Shown here: positions 1 to 10,988 of the stretch, in pieces
Position numbering within the stretch: the first letter of the stretch is position 1
Layout: each line of letters starts with the position of its first letter
DNA from: Nocardioides ungokensis
GTDB taxonomy: Bacteria; Actinomycetota; Actinomycetes; Propionibacteriales; Nocardioidaceae
Length of the DNA: 64,000 nucleotides
Direction of reading: 5' to 3'
Assembly (NCBI RefSeq): GCF_013466985.1
Contig: NZ_CP059164.1
Location: forward strand, 2,117,001 to 2,181,000
Notes under the pieces: generated by a model
What the model was told of the DNA's origin: nothing
Database searches by the model: none
The model's input: only the letters and a program-made list of their open reading frames with translations
Position numbers and translations under genes: made by a program

Positions 1-965
1 CCTGCGGCCGATGCGCTACCCGCACTTCTACGAGCGCTACCGCGACGCGATCAGAACACCTGGACCGTCGAGGAGGTCGACCTGCACACCGACCTCAAGG
101 ACCTCGCGAAGCTGTCCGCGGCCGAGCGGCACCTTGTCTCGCGGCTGGTGGCCTTCTTCGCCACCGGCGACACGATCGTGGCCAACAACCTGGTGCTGAA
201 CCTCTACCAGCACGTGAACTCGCCCGAGGGCCGGCTCTACCTCTCCCGGCAGCTGTTCGAGGAAGCGGTTGCACGTCCAGTTCTACCTGACCCTGCTCGA
301 CACCTACGTGCCCGACGAGAAGGAGCGGCACGAGGCGTTCGCGGCCGTCGACAACATCCCTTCGATCAAGCACAAGGCGGACTTCTGCTTCCGCTGGATC
401 GACGAGCTGTTCGACGTACGCCGTCTGGAGACCCGCGAGGACCGGCGCAGCTTCCTGCTCAACCTGATCTGCTTCGCCGCCTGCATCGAGGGGCTCTTCT
501 TCTACGGTGCGTTCGCCTACGTCTACTTCCTGCGCTCGCGGGGCCTGCTCAACGGGCTCGCGTCGGGACGAACTGGGTCTTCCGCGACGAGTCGATGCAC
601 ATGGCCTTCGCCTTCGACGTGGTCGACACGGTCCGCGCGGAGGAACCCGACCCTTCGACGACGAGCTCGCGGCGCGGGTGCGGGAGATGGTCATGGAGGC
701 CGTCGACGCCGAGGCGCAGTTCGCCGAGGACCTGCTCGGCCAGGGCGTGGCCGGCCTGTCCACGACCGACATGCGCTCCTACCTCGAGTACGTCGCCGAC
801 CAGCGGATGGAGCGCCTCGACCTGCCCAGGATCTACGGCTCGAAGAACCCGCTGCTGTTCATGGAGCTCCAGGACGTCCAGGAGCTCTCGAACTTCTTCG
901 AGCGCCGGGTCTCGGCCTACCAGGTCGGCGTGAGCGGCTCGGTGTCGTTCGACGACGACTTCTGA
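1..965 (+). CDS. nrdB: Ribonucleoside-diphosphate reductase small (beta) subunit, 5'-truncated and frameshifted
   Basis: This is the small subunit of class I ribonucleotide reductase, which holds the diiron-tyrosyl radical cofactor used by the large subunit to make deoxyribonucleotides. The 5' end lies outside the window. The reconstructed protein shows FEEALHVQFY: E and H of the first EXXH iron motif, followed four residues after His by a Tyr at the radical position. FRDESMH is the second EXXH-type metal motif. The tail ends in the acidic SVSFDDDF expected for docking to the large subunit. The frame must be changed near 55, 265, 565 and 650, so the reading is built from three frames. Because the gene is normally essential and both metal sites are intact, I read the shifts as sequencing errors. 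A Tyr at the radical site argues for class Ia/Ib rather than class Ic. Confidence 0.9.
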
Positions 966-967
966 GC

Positions 968-1054
968 CGAGTCGGCGCTCGTTGACGCCAGAAGCACCCG
1001 AGTCGGCGCGCGTTGACGCCAGAAGTACGCCGAGTCGGCGCTCGTTGACGCCCA
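968..1054 (+). repeat. Three tandem 27-bp repeats after nrdB
   Basis: Three copies of a unit beginning CGAGTCGGCGCTCGTTGACG lie at 968-994, 999-1025 and 1031-1054, at 31-32 bp spacing. Copy 2 has G for T at one position and copy 3 has one extra C near its end. A degraded inverted copy follows at 1061-1080. Confidence 0.8.
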
Positions 1055-1080
1055 GACGTGTCAACCTGCGCCCACTCGGC
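1029..1080. terminator. Imperfect long hairpin formed by repeat 3 and its inverted copy
   Basis: GCCGAGT at 1029-1035 can pair with ACTCGGC at 1074-1080, and TTGA near 1044-1047 with TCAA at 1061-1064, giving an interrupted stem just after nrdB. There is no U-tract, so a terminator role is inferred. Confidence 0.35.
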
Positions 1081-1103
1081 GGGGGTCGCGTGGCGCAAAC
1101 GCA

Positions 1104-1143
1104 GGGACGCCCCCGACGAGCAAGCTCGTCGGGGCGTCCTTTG
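1104..1143. terminator. Strong intrinsic terminator between convergent nrdB and sucB
   Basis: A GC-rich stem GGACGCCCCCGACGAG pairs with CTCGTCGGGGCGTCC around the loop CAAG (1121-1124), with one bulged C, and runs into TTT at 1140-1142. It lies between two converging genes and could serve either direction. The T-run favours the plus strand (nrdB). Confidence 0.75.
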
Positions 1144-1148
1144 GGTGC

Positions 1149-2958
<1,810 letters not shown>

Positions 2959-3007
2959 GGAGTTCCTTCGCTCGCGTCGCTTCGTGTGGAGTCTGTGGTG
3001 GGTTCGG

Positions 3008-4396
3008 TCAGGAGTGGGCGTGCAGTGGCTTGCCGGCCAGGGCCAGGTGGGCCTCGCCGAGTGCTTCGTTCTGGGGGGGTGGGCGGACCAGCGGCGCCAC
3101 GTCCTCGGCGTGCCCCTCCCAGTTGTAGATCAGCTGGGCCTCGCCGATGAGCTCGCCGACCCGGTCGCCGACGAGGTGGATGCCGACGACCGGCCCCTCC
3201 TTCTGGCGGACCAGCTTGACGAAGCCCTGGGTCTTGAGGATCTGGCTCTTGCCGTTGCCGCTCAGGTCGTAGGTGACCGTCTCGATCCCGTCGGCGCCGT
3301 ACGTCTCGGCCGCCTTGGACTCGTTCAGGCCCACGGAGGCGATCTCCGGGTGGGAGTAGGTGACGCGCGGGATGCCCGCCTCGTCGATCGGCTGGGGTTC
3401 GAGACCGGCGATGTCCTCGGCCACGAAGATGCCCTGCTGGAAGCCGCGGTGGGCCAGCTGGAGCCCGGGCACGATGTCCCCGACCGCGTAGACGCCGTCG
3501 AGGTTGGTGCGGCACCGCTCGTCGGCGAGCACGAAGCCACGGTCCATGGCGACGCCCTGCTCGTCGTACCCCAGGCCCTCGGTGACCGGGCCACGCCCGA
3601 CCGCGACCAGCAGCAGCTCGGCCTCGATGACGCTCTGCTCACCATTGGCGCCCTCGACGAAGACGGCGACGCCGGTGTCGGTGTGCTTGACGCTCTGGAA
3701 GGGCGTGCCGGTGCGGAAGTCGATCTTGCGCTTGCGGAAGGCCCTCTCGAGCACCTTGGACGAGGCCTCGTCCTCGGCGGCGACGAGGCGGGGGAGCGCC
3801 TCGATGATGGTGACGTCGGCGCCGAAGCTCTTCCAGACGCTGGCGAACTCGCAGCCGATGACGCCGCCGCCCAGCACGATCACCGACGACGGGACGCGCT
3901 CGAGCCGCAGCGCGTGCTCGGAGGTCAGGACCCGCTCGCCGTCGACCTCGAGGCCGGGCAGCGAGCGCGAGTAGGAGCCGGACGCGAGGACGACGTTCTT
4001 GCCGGTGTACGTCGCGTCGCCCACGGTGACCTGCTTGGGGCCGGTCAGACGACCGCTGCCCTCGATCACGGTGATGCCGCGCGACTTGATCAGCCCGCTG
4101 AGCCCCTTGAAGAGCCGCGACACGACGCCGTCCTTGTAGGAGTTGACGCCCGCCATGTCGATGCCCTCGAGGGTGGCGCGGACCCCGAACTGCTCGGACT
4201 CGCGGGTGGAGTCGGCGACCTCCGCCGCGTGCAGCAGCGCCTTGGTCGGGATGCACCCGACGTGCAGGCAGGTGCCACCGAGATTGCCCTTCTCGACCAG
4301 GCCGACCGTCAGCCCGAGCTGGGCTGCACGCAGGGCACAGGCGTAGCCGCCGGAGCCTGCGCCGAGGATGAGTACGTCGAATTCGGCGTCGGCCAC
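3008..4396 (-). CDS. lpdA: Dihydrolipoyl dehydrogenase (E3)
   Basis: The 462-residue flavoprotein reoxidises dihydrolipoamide with NAD+ for 2-oxo acid dehydrogenase complexes. It shows the N-terminal FAD motif GAGSGGY, the redox disulfide [13 protein letters not shown] (Cys43 and Cys48), the NAD motif GGGVIGCE and the second FAD motif VYAVGDI. I chose the GTG at 4396 because the next codons begin [13 protein letters not shown] and GGAAGGA lies just upstream; a longer reading from 4582 would add an unrelated N-terminus. Oddity: the C-terminal segment that normally reads like HAHPTQNE, with the catalytic His-Glu pair, here reads VRPPPQNE. The His is missing and about one codon is lost beside a run of seven G (plus strand, about 3072-3078). 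This is probably a sequencing error, because the rest of the protein is canonical. sucB follows on the same strand. Confidence 0.93.
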   Translation of the reverse strand: MADAEFDVLILGAGSGGYACALRAAQLGLTVGLVEKGNLGGTCLHVGCIPTKALLHAAEVADSTRESEQFGVRATLEGIDMAGVNSYKDGVVSRLFKGLSGLIKSRGITVIEGSGRLTGPKQVTVGDATYTGKNVVLASGSYSRSLPGLEVDGERVLTSEHALRLERVPSSVIVLGGGVIGCEFASVWKSFGADVTIIEALPRLVAAEDEASSKVLERAFRKRKIDFRTGTPFQSVKHTDTGVAVFVEGANGEQSVIEAELLLVAVGRGPVTEGLGYDEQGVAMDRGFVLADERCRTNLDGVYAVGDIVPGLQLAHRGFQQGIFVAEDIAGLEPQPIDEAGIPRVTYSHPEIASVGLNESKAAETYGADGIETVTYDLSGNGKSQILKTQGFVKLVRQKEGPVVGIHLVGDRVGELIGEAQLIYNWEGHAEDVAPLVRPPPQNEALGEAHLALAGKPLHAHS

Positions 4397-4512
4397 GCTG
4401 GTCCTTCCGAGAAGTTTCGGGGTGGATGTCGGGCCCATCTTTGCACTTCTGTCCATCGTGTCCACACCGGCCTTGACGACTGGCGAGTAGCTGACGAGGC
4501 ACAATCGGAGGC

Positions 4513-4881
4513 ATGGGTTTGTTCGACCGATTCCGACGCGGGCCACGCACACGCATGAGCCGTCCCTCTCGTGACACCGCACGCACGGGCTCGACCCGGG
4601 TGCGCGCCGCGGACCGCGCCGACGAGCAGCACCTGCACGAGTGGGTCGGCGCCCGCCACGGCGTCGAGGGCTTCGTCGAGCCCCGCACCGCGGTCAGCGA
4701 CGTCACGCTGCTGCTGGTCGCCCACGACGGCGAGTGGACCCGGCGCCGCGTGCCGTCCATCGACTGGGCGCACAAGTTCTGCAACAGCCACCAGGTGCCG
4801 TCGTACGACGCGGCCGTCGTGGGCATCCCGCAACGGATGCGCGACTACAACCGGCGCCGCAAGCTGCAGGGCGGCGCCTGA
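4513..4881 (+). CDS. Conserved hypothetical protein, 122 aa
   Basis: A small basic soluble protein with no domain I recognise. It has an Arg-rich N-terminus (FRRGPRTRMSR), no signal peptide and no membrane segment, and a C-terminal half containing WAHKFCNSHQVPSYD and a basic tail (RDYNRRRKLQG). The start ATG has GGAG five nt upstream and also a CACAAT box 7 nt upstream, so it could be read leaderless. It diverges from lpdA and converges on the small membrane protein downstream, with only 6 bp between the stops. I see it as a real gene because of its codon-position GC pattern, tight packing and good start. The function is unknown. Confidence 0.7.
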   Translation: MGLFDRFRRGPRTRMSRPSRDTARTGSTRVRAADRADEQHLHEWVGARHGVEGFVEPRTAVSDVTLLLVAHDGEWTRRRVPSIDWAHKFCNSHQVPSYDAAVVGIPQRMRDYNRRRKLQGGA

Positions 4882-4887
4882 GGCTGC

Positions 4888-5160
4888 CTAGCGCGGGCCC
4901 TGGGCCACGCCGTTGCGCAACGCAGGCCGGGCCATCGCGAAGTAGAGGATCGCCCCCAGCACGCCGAGGAGCGCGATCAACAGGACCCAGAGAAGCTTGC
5001 TCTGGCCGGCCGCGGCCCACTGCCCGTCAGGCTTCTGGAGCGCGTCGATGAGAGCCCAGACCCAGACGAGGAACAGCACGAGGCCGACGAGCCCGAAGGC
5101 CAGCACGGGGCCCATGGGGAGGAAGTTGGTGGCCTCGACAGCTGTCTGGGTGATCGACAT
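4888..5160 (-). CDS. Small two-helix membrane protein, PLDc_N-like
   Basis: A 90-residue protein with two hydrophobic helices, GLVGLVLFLVWVWALIDAL and LLWVLLIALLGVLGAILYF, separated by a polar loop (QKPDGQWAAAGQSK). This layout matches the PLDc_N family found alone in many actinobacteria, where it is annotated as phospholipase D nuclease N-terminal domain although it has no catalytic HKD motif. I chose the ATG at 5160 (MSITQTAVEA) because GAAGGA precedes it at good spacing; an upstream in-frame start at 5223 would add a poorly conserved leader. No function can be assigned beyond membrane location. Confidence 0.75.
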   Translation of the reverse strand: MSITQTAVEATNFLPMGPVLAFGLVGLVLFLVWVWALIDALQKPDGQWAAAGQSKLLWVLLIALLGVLGAILYFAMARPALRNGVAQGPR

Positions 5161-5306
5161 CGTCCGTCCTTCGCTAGGAGCCGGCCCGAAAGTAGCACCG
5201 GCGGTGGTCACCTCCGTGGGCATTCGCCAGAACTACGTGGGACGGGCAAGCTGCAGGTGCAACCGGCGCAGCAAGCCGCAGGGCGGCATCCGAGGCGCCA
5301 GCGGCG

Positions 5307-6035
5307 TCACGGTCGCTCGGCGACCACGAACAGCCGGTCGTCAGTCCTCCGGCCGACCCCTGCACCGATTTCGACGTGGTCGAAGCCATGTGCGGTGAGG
5401 TGGTCCGTGAGCTCGGCTCGTGTCCACGGGCGCATCTCGAACGTGTACGCGTGGGACGTCGAGAGCCCGTCCGGGCCGGTGAGCTCGTAGCCCTCTTCGA
5501 CGAGGATGCGCCCCTCCGCCCACACTGGTGAAGACGAGTGACTTCCCATCACCCAGGGATGCCGTGATTCGTCGCGTCCGGCCGTCCGCCCGCAGGGCCG
5601 AGGCCGCCGCCTCCCTGACGTCCAGGAACAGGAGGCCCCCTCGATCGCACAGGGCCGCGAACGCACCGAAGGCAGCGTCGCGCTCCTCGTCGAGGACCAG
5701 GTCGTTCAGCACCCCACGACTCATGACGGCGTCGAAGGTGGTGTCGATCGCCGGCGAACAGAGGTCCGCCTGCCAGGAGTCCGCGTCCGGGCACCGGCGC
5801 CGCGCGATCTCCAGCAGCCTGGTCGACGCATCCAGCAGCGCGACGCGGTGACCGTACGTGGCGAGGCCCTGGGCGTGGCGGCCGGTGCCGCAGCCCGCGT
5901 CCAGCACCCGAGCCTTCTGGAGACCCGCCCCGCGGAGTCGGTGGTGGACCGCCTCAACCCACGGTTCGACCGGTCCGTGATCAGGGCGTCGTACGCGTCA
6001 GCGTGACGGTCGTAGAACGGCCGTTCCGTGCTCAC
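5307..6035 (-). CDS. Class I SAM-dependent methyltransferase, frameshifted
   Basis: The reconstructed protein begins VSTERPFYDRHADAYDALI and contains the SAM-binding motif I VLDAGCGTGRHA, an acidic post-I residue (ALLDAS) and motif IV-like AVMSRGVLNDL, which define a small Rossmann methyltransferase of about 240 residues. The substrate is unknown. The C-terminus ends DDRLFVVAERP. Frame changes near 5530 and 5950 are required. I chose the GTG at 6035 because FYDRHADAYD is the typical family start; an ATG at 6089 would extend it by 18 residues. It is a single gene between the PLDc_N-like gene (same strand) and the DUF222 element. The shifts could be real decay, but similar shifts in essential genes nearby make error likely. 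Confidence 0.75.
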
Positions 6036-6140
6036 CAGCGACGACCTCGAGGTCACTGGCGCAGTGTCGCACGCGCCTGACGCCAGCACTCTCGAGCTCG
6101 GTCCGGTCCAATCGATGTGCCGCCCGGAGCATGCCGGTGG

Positions 6141-6165
6141 CCCGGCAGTCCGGGGGGCTGCCGGG
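6141..6165 (-). terminator. Hairpin after DUF222-HNH copy A
   Basis: CCCGGCAG at 6141-6148 pairs perfectly with CTGCCGGG at 6158-6165, just after the stop of the HNH gene. The same hairpin occurs after copy B with one G-T wobble, so the fold is conserved between copies. No T-run follows. Confidence 0.5.
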
Positions 6166-6188
6166 TTCTGGCGTTTGCGGGGTGAGGC

Positions 6189-7533
6189 TCAGTTGGTGGG
6201 GAGCTCGAGGGTGCCGTGGGGTGTGACCAGGTAGGCGGCCGTGGGGTCCGTGCCATTCGTAGGTGCTGTCGGGTCGGCGTCGGTAGCGCCATCGTCGGCT
6301 GGTCTTGGCGCGGTGATGTCGCCGGCACAAGGGGGCAGGTTCTCGGGTGGGTTTGGCCGGGTGGTCCGCCCTCGTCGATGGGGATGTAGGGGTCGATGTG
6401 GTCGAGGTCGGCGGTTCGGGCGTCGTGGTGGCACCAGGGGAAGACGCAGTGGCCGTCGCGGAGGATGACCAGCTCGCGCATCCACGCGGGTGGTTCGTGC
6501 CCGTCGACCGCGTCGCCGCGGCCGAGGTCGAGGACCGGCTGGACGGTGACCTGGGAGTGGCCGACCCACTCTTGATCCGGGTGATGGTCGCGGCGCCGAG
6601 CCGCTCGACCGTGCCCGCGCGCCAGGTCGCTGGGAGGTGCCGTGGGTGGCGAGGTCGGCCAGGTTCAGGTGGAGGTAGAACCGGGTCTTCGGCGTCCGCG
6701 GCGCGTCGGGACTCTGCCCGGGCTTGTCGTCGGAGCCGAGCAGGTGGTGAGGTCGAGCTGGGCCTGCTGGGAGGCGATCACGCCCAGCGCCTTGGCCTTG
6801 CGGACCTCCAGCTCGTCGGTGTCCCCGAGCGCCTTGAGCTGGGCGGCTGGTCGCAGACGAGGTCGTGGAAGGCGGTGAGGTCGAGGGTGTCGCCGGTGAT
6901 GTCGAGCCAGGAGGTGCCGGCGTACTCGCGGGGCGGGGTGGCGCAGGTGACGTGCCAGGACTGCTTCCCGGTCTTCTCGCGTTCGAGCAGCTCGGGGTGA
7001 ACTTGGCGATCGCGTGGGCGACGGCGGTCTCGATCGCCGCGCAGAGCAGAGGGCACTGTCGGCGAGCTGCGCGTACGTACTCCGCGGCGTCGCGGGAGAG
7101 GCGGTGGGTGGCCTGGGCGACGTGCGGGCCTTGTACGGCTCCACCCCAGCGCTCCACCAGTCGCCAGATGCGGGGAGCCGGTGCTGCAGGTCGAGGGCGT
7201 CGGCGATCAGCTTCATCCCCGTCTCAGTGGCCACCCCCAGCACGGCCGCGAGCGGCTCGGGGCGAACGCCGAGACCGCCGGGTGCCGTCCCACCCAGCGA
7301 TTCGTCCCCGTCCAGGTCACCGCCCAGGAGCATGGCGCCGCCCCAGGTGGCGGTGCCGGTGTCCGCGGTGGCGGGGTGGAGCACGCACCACTGGGCGGCG
7401 GCCCGGAGCTTGTCCCGTTCGGCGATCCGGGCGTCGAGCTTGCGCTGGTCGAGGAATGCGAGCAGGGCGGTCGCGTCGAGGTCGGCGACCTCGACGGACT
7501 CTCCTGCATGCACCGGTTTCGAACATGTGTCCA
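6189..7533 (-). CDS. DUF222 / HNH endonuclease (13E12 repeat family), frameshifted, copy A
   Basis: This belongs to the DUF222-HNH family, called 13E12 repeat proteins in mycobacteria, whose biological role is not established. The N-terminal part reads VEVADLDATALLAFLDQRKLDARIAERD, followed by the alpha-helical DUF222 domain, and the C-terminus carries the HNH nuclease motif: CVFPWCHHDAR, DLDHIDPYIP, then a His-rich LCRRHHRAKT-type segment. The protein ends YLVTPHGTLELPTN. Several frame changes are needed (for example near 7515, 7160, 7060 and 6840), so it is either a pseudogene or badly sequenced. The start at 7533 is uncertain: an extra base relative to copy B lies near 7512, and without it the start would be the ATG at 7525. 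It is part of the inverted repeat pair with copy B. Confidence 0.8.
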
Positions 7534-7658
7534 TCGATCGCATAGACCACCGACAGTCAGGTGCCGGAACCGGGCCGGTCCGGGGGTTCTGGGGACGAGC
7601 GAAGGTAAAGCTTTCGCGTGGGCCGATCTTCGGGTCGTCGCCCTGCCTGGGCTGCGGG

Positions 7659-7922
7659 GGTTTCGAGGCTCGCTGGCGCTCGCACCTCAACCACCGGCGC
7701 CACTCGGCCAACGGCAGCCGTAGGCCGGGATGCGGCCGCAACCCGCGGCGTACTGCTCCGCATAGCTGCCGTCACCGCAACCACCCACGCGCCGCGAGCC
7801 GCCGGCGGCGAGGTCTCGACACGCTCGCTGGCGCTCGCTACTCGACCTGCGACATCCTGGCGTCCTGCCTTCGCCGCGGGGGTTTCGAGGCTCGCTGGCG
7901 CTCGCACCTCAACCACCGGCGC
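7659..7922. repeat. REP-like short repeats (three units) between DUF222 copy A and pepA
   Basis: This covers most of the roughly 420-bp gap between genes. Two units of about 41 bp beginning GGTTTCGAGGCTCGCTGGCG and ending CTCAACCACCGG lie at 7659-7700 and 7881-7922, and a related unit beginning GGTCTCGACACGCTCGCTGG lies at 7812-7847. The core GGCTCGCTGGCGCTCGC is shared. A fourth unit lies on the other strand at 62341-62379 beside DUF222 copy B. I see no gene here. Confidence 0.8.
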
Positions 7923-7953
7923 TGCTCGACCGGCGGAATCCGAGCGAGAGGCT

Positions 7954-9455
7954 TCAGTCGGCGAGCGTCCTCGCGTAGTCCACGAGGGTCGCGACGGCGA
8001 CGCCGGTGCCTCCGGCGGTGGTGTGTCCCCAGGCGCTGCCGGAGTTGAACGACGGGCCGGCGATGTCGAGGTGGGCCCAGGGGATGCCGGCGGTGAACTC
8101 GCGCAGGAACGCCGCGGCGAACAGGCCTCCGCCCCAGCGGACCCAGTCGTGCTGCGCGAGGTCGGCGATCTTGCTGCTCGTGATCCGGTCCTGCATGGCC
8201 TCGGGGATCGGCATGGGCCACATGGCCTCGCGGCGGACTCCGCGGCGGCCAGGACCTGGTCGACGATCTCGTCGGTGCCGAGCACGCCGGCCACCCGGTC
8301 GCCGAGGGCGACGACCATGTGTCCGGTCAGCGTGGCGACGTCGAGGATGACGTCGGGCGACTGCTCGGTCGCGCGGACCAGGGCGTCGGCGAGCACGAGA
8401 CGGCCCTCGGCGTCGGTGTTGAGGACCTCGACGGTCTTGCCGCCGTACATCGTCAGGACGTCACCGGGCCGCGTCGACGAGCCCGACACCATGTTCTCCG
8501 CCATCGGCGCGTAGGTGGTGACCCGGATCGGGAGGCCGAGCTCGGCGATCGCGAAGGTGGCCTGCACGACGGCCGCTGCGCCGGCCATGTCGGACTTCAT
8601 CTCGCCCATGCTCTGGGCCGGCTTGATGGTCAGGCCGCCGGAGTCGAAGGTGATGCCCTTGCCGACCAGGGCGAGGTGGGCCTTGGCGTCCTTGGGCGCG
8701 TAGGTCAGCTCCACGAGACGCGGCGGAGCGGACGAGCCGACACCCACACCGAGGATGCCGCCACAGCCGAGCTCGGCGAGCTCCTTCTCGTCGAGGACGC
8801 GGATGCCCACCTTCGGGGCGCCGCGGCCCTTGGTCAGCTGCTTGGTGGCCTCCGCAACCGCGTCGGCGAACTTCGGGGGCGTCAGGTCGCCGGGCGGCGT
8901 GTTGACCCAGTCGCGGGTGCCGGCGACGGCGCGGACCACGACGCGGGCCTCCTCGAACGCCGTGACGGTCTCCTTCTTGCGCGCCGACGCGGTGAGGAGG
9001 ACGACGTCGGCGGCGGCGGTGTCCTCCTTCTTCGAGTCGTGCTTGTACGCCGTGAAGGTGTAGGCGCCCAGCTCGTAGCCCTCCGTCACCGCACGCACCA
9101 GCTCCGGGGTGTCCGCGGGGAGCGCCACGGCGACGGTGGCCGCGTTGGTGACAGCCCGAGCCGCGACTCCGGCGGCACGACGCACCGCCGTGGCGTCCAC
9201 CTTCTTCCCGAGGCCGACGAGCACCAGCAGGGGCGAGGTGATGGTGCCGGCCGTCGGCACCTTGACGACCTCGCCGGCCTTGCCGGTGACACCCAGGGTG
9301 GCGAGCAGGGGACTCAGCTTGCGGCCGTAGGCCTTGGCGACGTCCTCCCCGCCGGGCGCGATGGAGGCGCCCTTGCTGTCCTGGACCACGCCGACGACGA
9401 CGGCGTCGGTGCGGGTCTTGGCCGGGCTGGCGCTGCGAAGGGTGTACGACGTCAC
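7954..9455 (-). CDS. pepA: Leucyl aminopeptidase, M17 family
   Basis: A cytosolic dimetal aminopeptidase that releases N-terminal residues from peptides. The C-terminal catalytic domain shows [15 protein letters not shown] and the M17 signature NTDAEGRL, which hold the metal ligands, and the end reads [13 protein letters not shown] and [19 protein letters not shown], as usual for the family. The length, about 500 residues, is normal. One frame change is needed near 8228 (before [14 protein letters not shown]). The start is the GTG at 9455 (VTSYTLRSA): a TATCCT box lies exactly 6 nt upstream, so the mRNA is probably leaderless. It is divergent from gcvT, with 57 bp between the starts. The short repeats at 7659-7922 lie just downstream. 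Confidence 0.93.
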
Positions 9456-9461
9456 CGGGGC

Positions 9462-9467
9462 AGGATA
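9462..9467 (-). promoter_or_regulatory. -10 box TATCCT for leaderless pepA
   Basis: On the minus strand TATCCT is followed by six bases and then the GTG start at 9455, with no Shine-Dalgarno sequence between. Confidence 0.6.
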
Positions 9468-9499
9468 ACCAGCCACCCGGGCGGCCCACCCCGCTGCGG

Positions 9500-9505
9500 T
9501 AGGTT
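9500..9505 (+). promoter_or_regulatory. -10 box TAGGTT for leaderless gcvT
   Basis: TAGGTT is followed by seven bases and then the ATG at 9513; no ribosome binding site fits. It is back to back with the pepA box, leaving 32 bp between. Confidence 0.6.
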
Positions 9506-9512
9506 CGCGTCC

Positions 9513-10637
9513 ATGTCCGACCAGCCGGCCGCCCCCTCCGACCTGTTGACCTCCCCGCTGCACGAGCGCCACGTCGCCCTCGGGGCGAAGTTCGCGGAGT
9601 TCGGTGGCTGGTCCATGCCGCTGGAGTACCCCTCCGGCGTGGTCAAGGAGCACACGGCCGTCCGCGAGTCGGTCGGCATCTTCGACGTGAGCCACCTCGG
9701 CAAGGCGCTGGTGAGTGGCCCCGGTGCCGCGGCGTACGTCAACGCGACGCTGACCAACGACCTGGGCCGGATCGCTCCGGGCAAGGCGCAGTACACGCTG
9801 TGCTGCGACGACGAGACCGGCGGCATCGTCGACGACCTCATCGTCTACCTCCATGACGACGAGCGGGTGCTGCTGGTGCCCAACGCCGCCAACACCGCGG
9901 AGGTCGTACGCCGCCTCGCGGCCGAGGCCCCTGAGGGCGTCACGGTGACCGACCAGCACCGCGACCACGCGGTCCTGGCCGTGCAGGGCACGAAGTCCGA
10001 CGAGGTGCTGGACGCGATCGGGCTGCCCACCGGCCACGACTACATGTCCTTCGAGGAGACCCAGTTCCACGGGTCCACCGTTGTGGTCTGCCGCACCGGC
10101 TACACCGGCGAGCGCGGCTACGAGCTGATCGCCCCCAACGACGTGGCCGTCCCGCTGTGGGACGCGCTGATGGCGGCGGGCGAGCAGTACGGCATCCTCG
10201 CGTGTGGCCTCGGGGCCCGCGACACGCTGCGCACCGAGATGGGCTACCCGCTGCACGGGCAGGACATCAGCCTGGACGTGACCCCCAACCAGGCCCGGCT
10301 CGGCTGGGCCGTCGGCTGGTCCAAGCCGCAGTTCTGGGGCCGCGACGTCCTGCTGGCCGAGAAGGAGCGCGGCCCCGAGCGGGTGCTGCGCGGACTGGTC
10401 GCCGTCGGCCGTGGCATCCCGCGCCCGGGCATGAGCGTCTCGCTGACGCCGGACGTGCTGCTGGGTGAGATCACCTCCGGCACCTTCTCCCCGACCCTGC
10501 GCAAGGGCATCGGGCTGGCGCTGGTGCCGTCGTTCGTCAACCCCGAGGCCGAGGTGGGCGTCGACGTCCGCGGCCGCCGGGAGATCTTCCAGCTCGTGAA
10601 GCCCCCCTTCGTCGACCCGTCGGTACGAGAGGCGTGA
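9513..10637 (+). CDS. gcvT: Aminomethyltransferase (glycine cleavage T protein)
   Basis: This is the T protein of the glycine cleavage system. It takes the aminomethyl group from lipoylated H protein and passes it to tetrahydrofolate, releasing ammonia. The 374-residue protein is full length and uninterrupted. Family motifs include [35 protein letters not shown] and [21 protein letters not shown], with the conserved Asp of the DVSHLG segment for folate chemistry; the C-terminal barrel contains [21 protein letters not shown]. The other gcv genes are not in this window. A leaderless start is likely. A small unknown gene follows 7 bp after the stop and is probably cotranscribed. Confidence 0.96.
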   Translation: MSDQPAAPSDLLTSPLHERHVALGAKFAEFGGWSMPLEYPSGVVKEHTAVRESVGIFDVSHLGKALVSGPGAAAYVNATLTNDLGRIAPGKAQYTLCCDDETGGIVDDLIVYLHDDERVLLVPNAANTAEVVRRLAAEAPEGVTVTDQHRDHAVLAVQGTKSDEVLDAIGLPTGHDYMSFEETQFHGSTVVVCRTGYTGERGYELIAPNDVAVPLWDALMAAGEQYGILACGLGARDTLRTEMGYPLHGQDISLDVTPNQARLGWAVGWSKPQFWGRDVLLAEKERGPERVLRGLVAVGRGIPRPGMSVSLTPDVLLGEITSGTFSPTLRKGIGLALVPSFVNPEAEVGVDVRGRREIFQLVKPPFVDPSVREA

Positions 10638-10644
10638 CCCACCG

Positions 10645-10902
10645 GTGAACCTGCCCGACCAGCCCCCGACCTTCCGTCAGCCCAGCGCCGCCGAGCGGCC
10701 CTGGTGGTGGCGACTCGAGAACTCCGCCGGCGCCGAGATCACCGTCGGCGAGGAGTACGCCGACCAGAGGTTCGCCAGCCAGGCCGACGCCGAGTCGTGG
10801 GTGGGGGAGTACTGGTCGGACCTGGCCGCGGAGGGCGTCGACGCGGTCACGCTGTTCGAGCACGAGCGGCAGGTCTACGGACCCATGTCGCTGCACGCCT
10901 GA
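10645..10902 (+). CDS. Conserved hypothetical protein, 85 aa
   Basis: A small acidic soluble protein starting at GTG 10645, 7 bp after gcvT. It is rich in Trp and Glu (RPWWWRLENSAGAEITVGEEY, DAESWVGEYWSDL), with no signal or membrane segment and no domain I recognise. Tight coupling to gcvT and a high third-position GC support a real gene. After it comes a GC hairpin (CCGGGC AACC GCCCGG, about 10922-10939) before the sigma-factor gene. Confidence 0.65.
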   Translation: MNLPDQPPTFRQPSAAERPWWWRLENSAGAEITVGEEYADQRFASQADAESWVGEYWSDLAAEGVDAVTLFEHERQVYGPMSLHA

Positions 10903-10988
10903 CCTGACTTGCACGTCGTCGCCCGGGCAACCGCCCGGACGTCCTGAGAGGTCTGGTCCACCCGGCCCGCGCGCCGGAGGATGGACCC

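Larger units (their letters stand above)
6126..7792 (-). repeat. DUF222-HNH (13E12-type) repeat element, copy A
   Basis: About 1.66 kb that matches 62246-63908 in inverted orientation. The match covers the whole DUF222-HNH gene, about 250 bp upstream (including one REP-like motif and the conserved stretch read on the minus strand as GGTGACGGCAGCTATG) and a short downstream hairpin. The ends are my estimate of where similarity fades; no target-site duplication or terminal inverted repeat was found. Confidence 0.75.

Noticed and set aside
7515..7535. LexA-like half site near the DUF222 copy A start (TCGAACATGTGTCC)
   Set aside because: Only one arm matches; the second arm has no GTTCG, unlike the perfect site at 61151.
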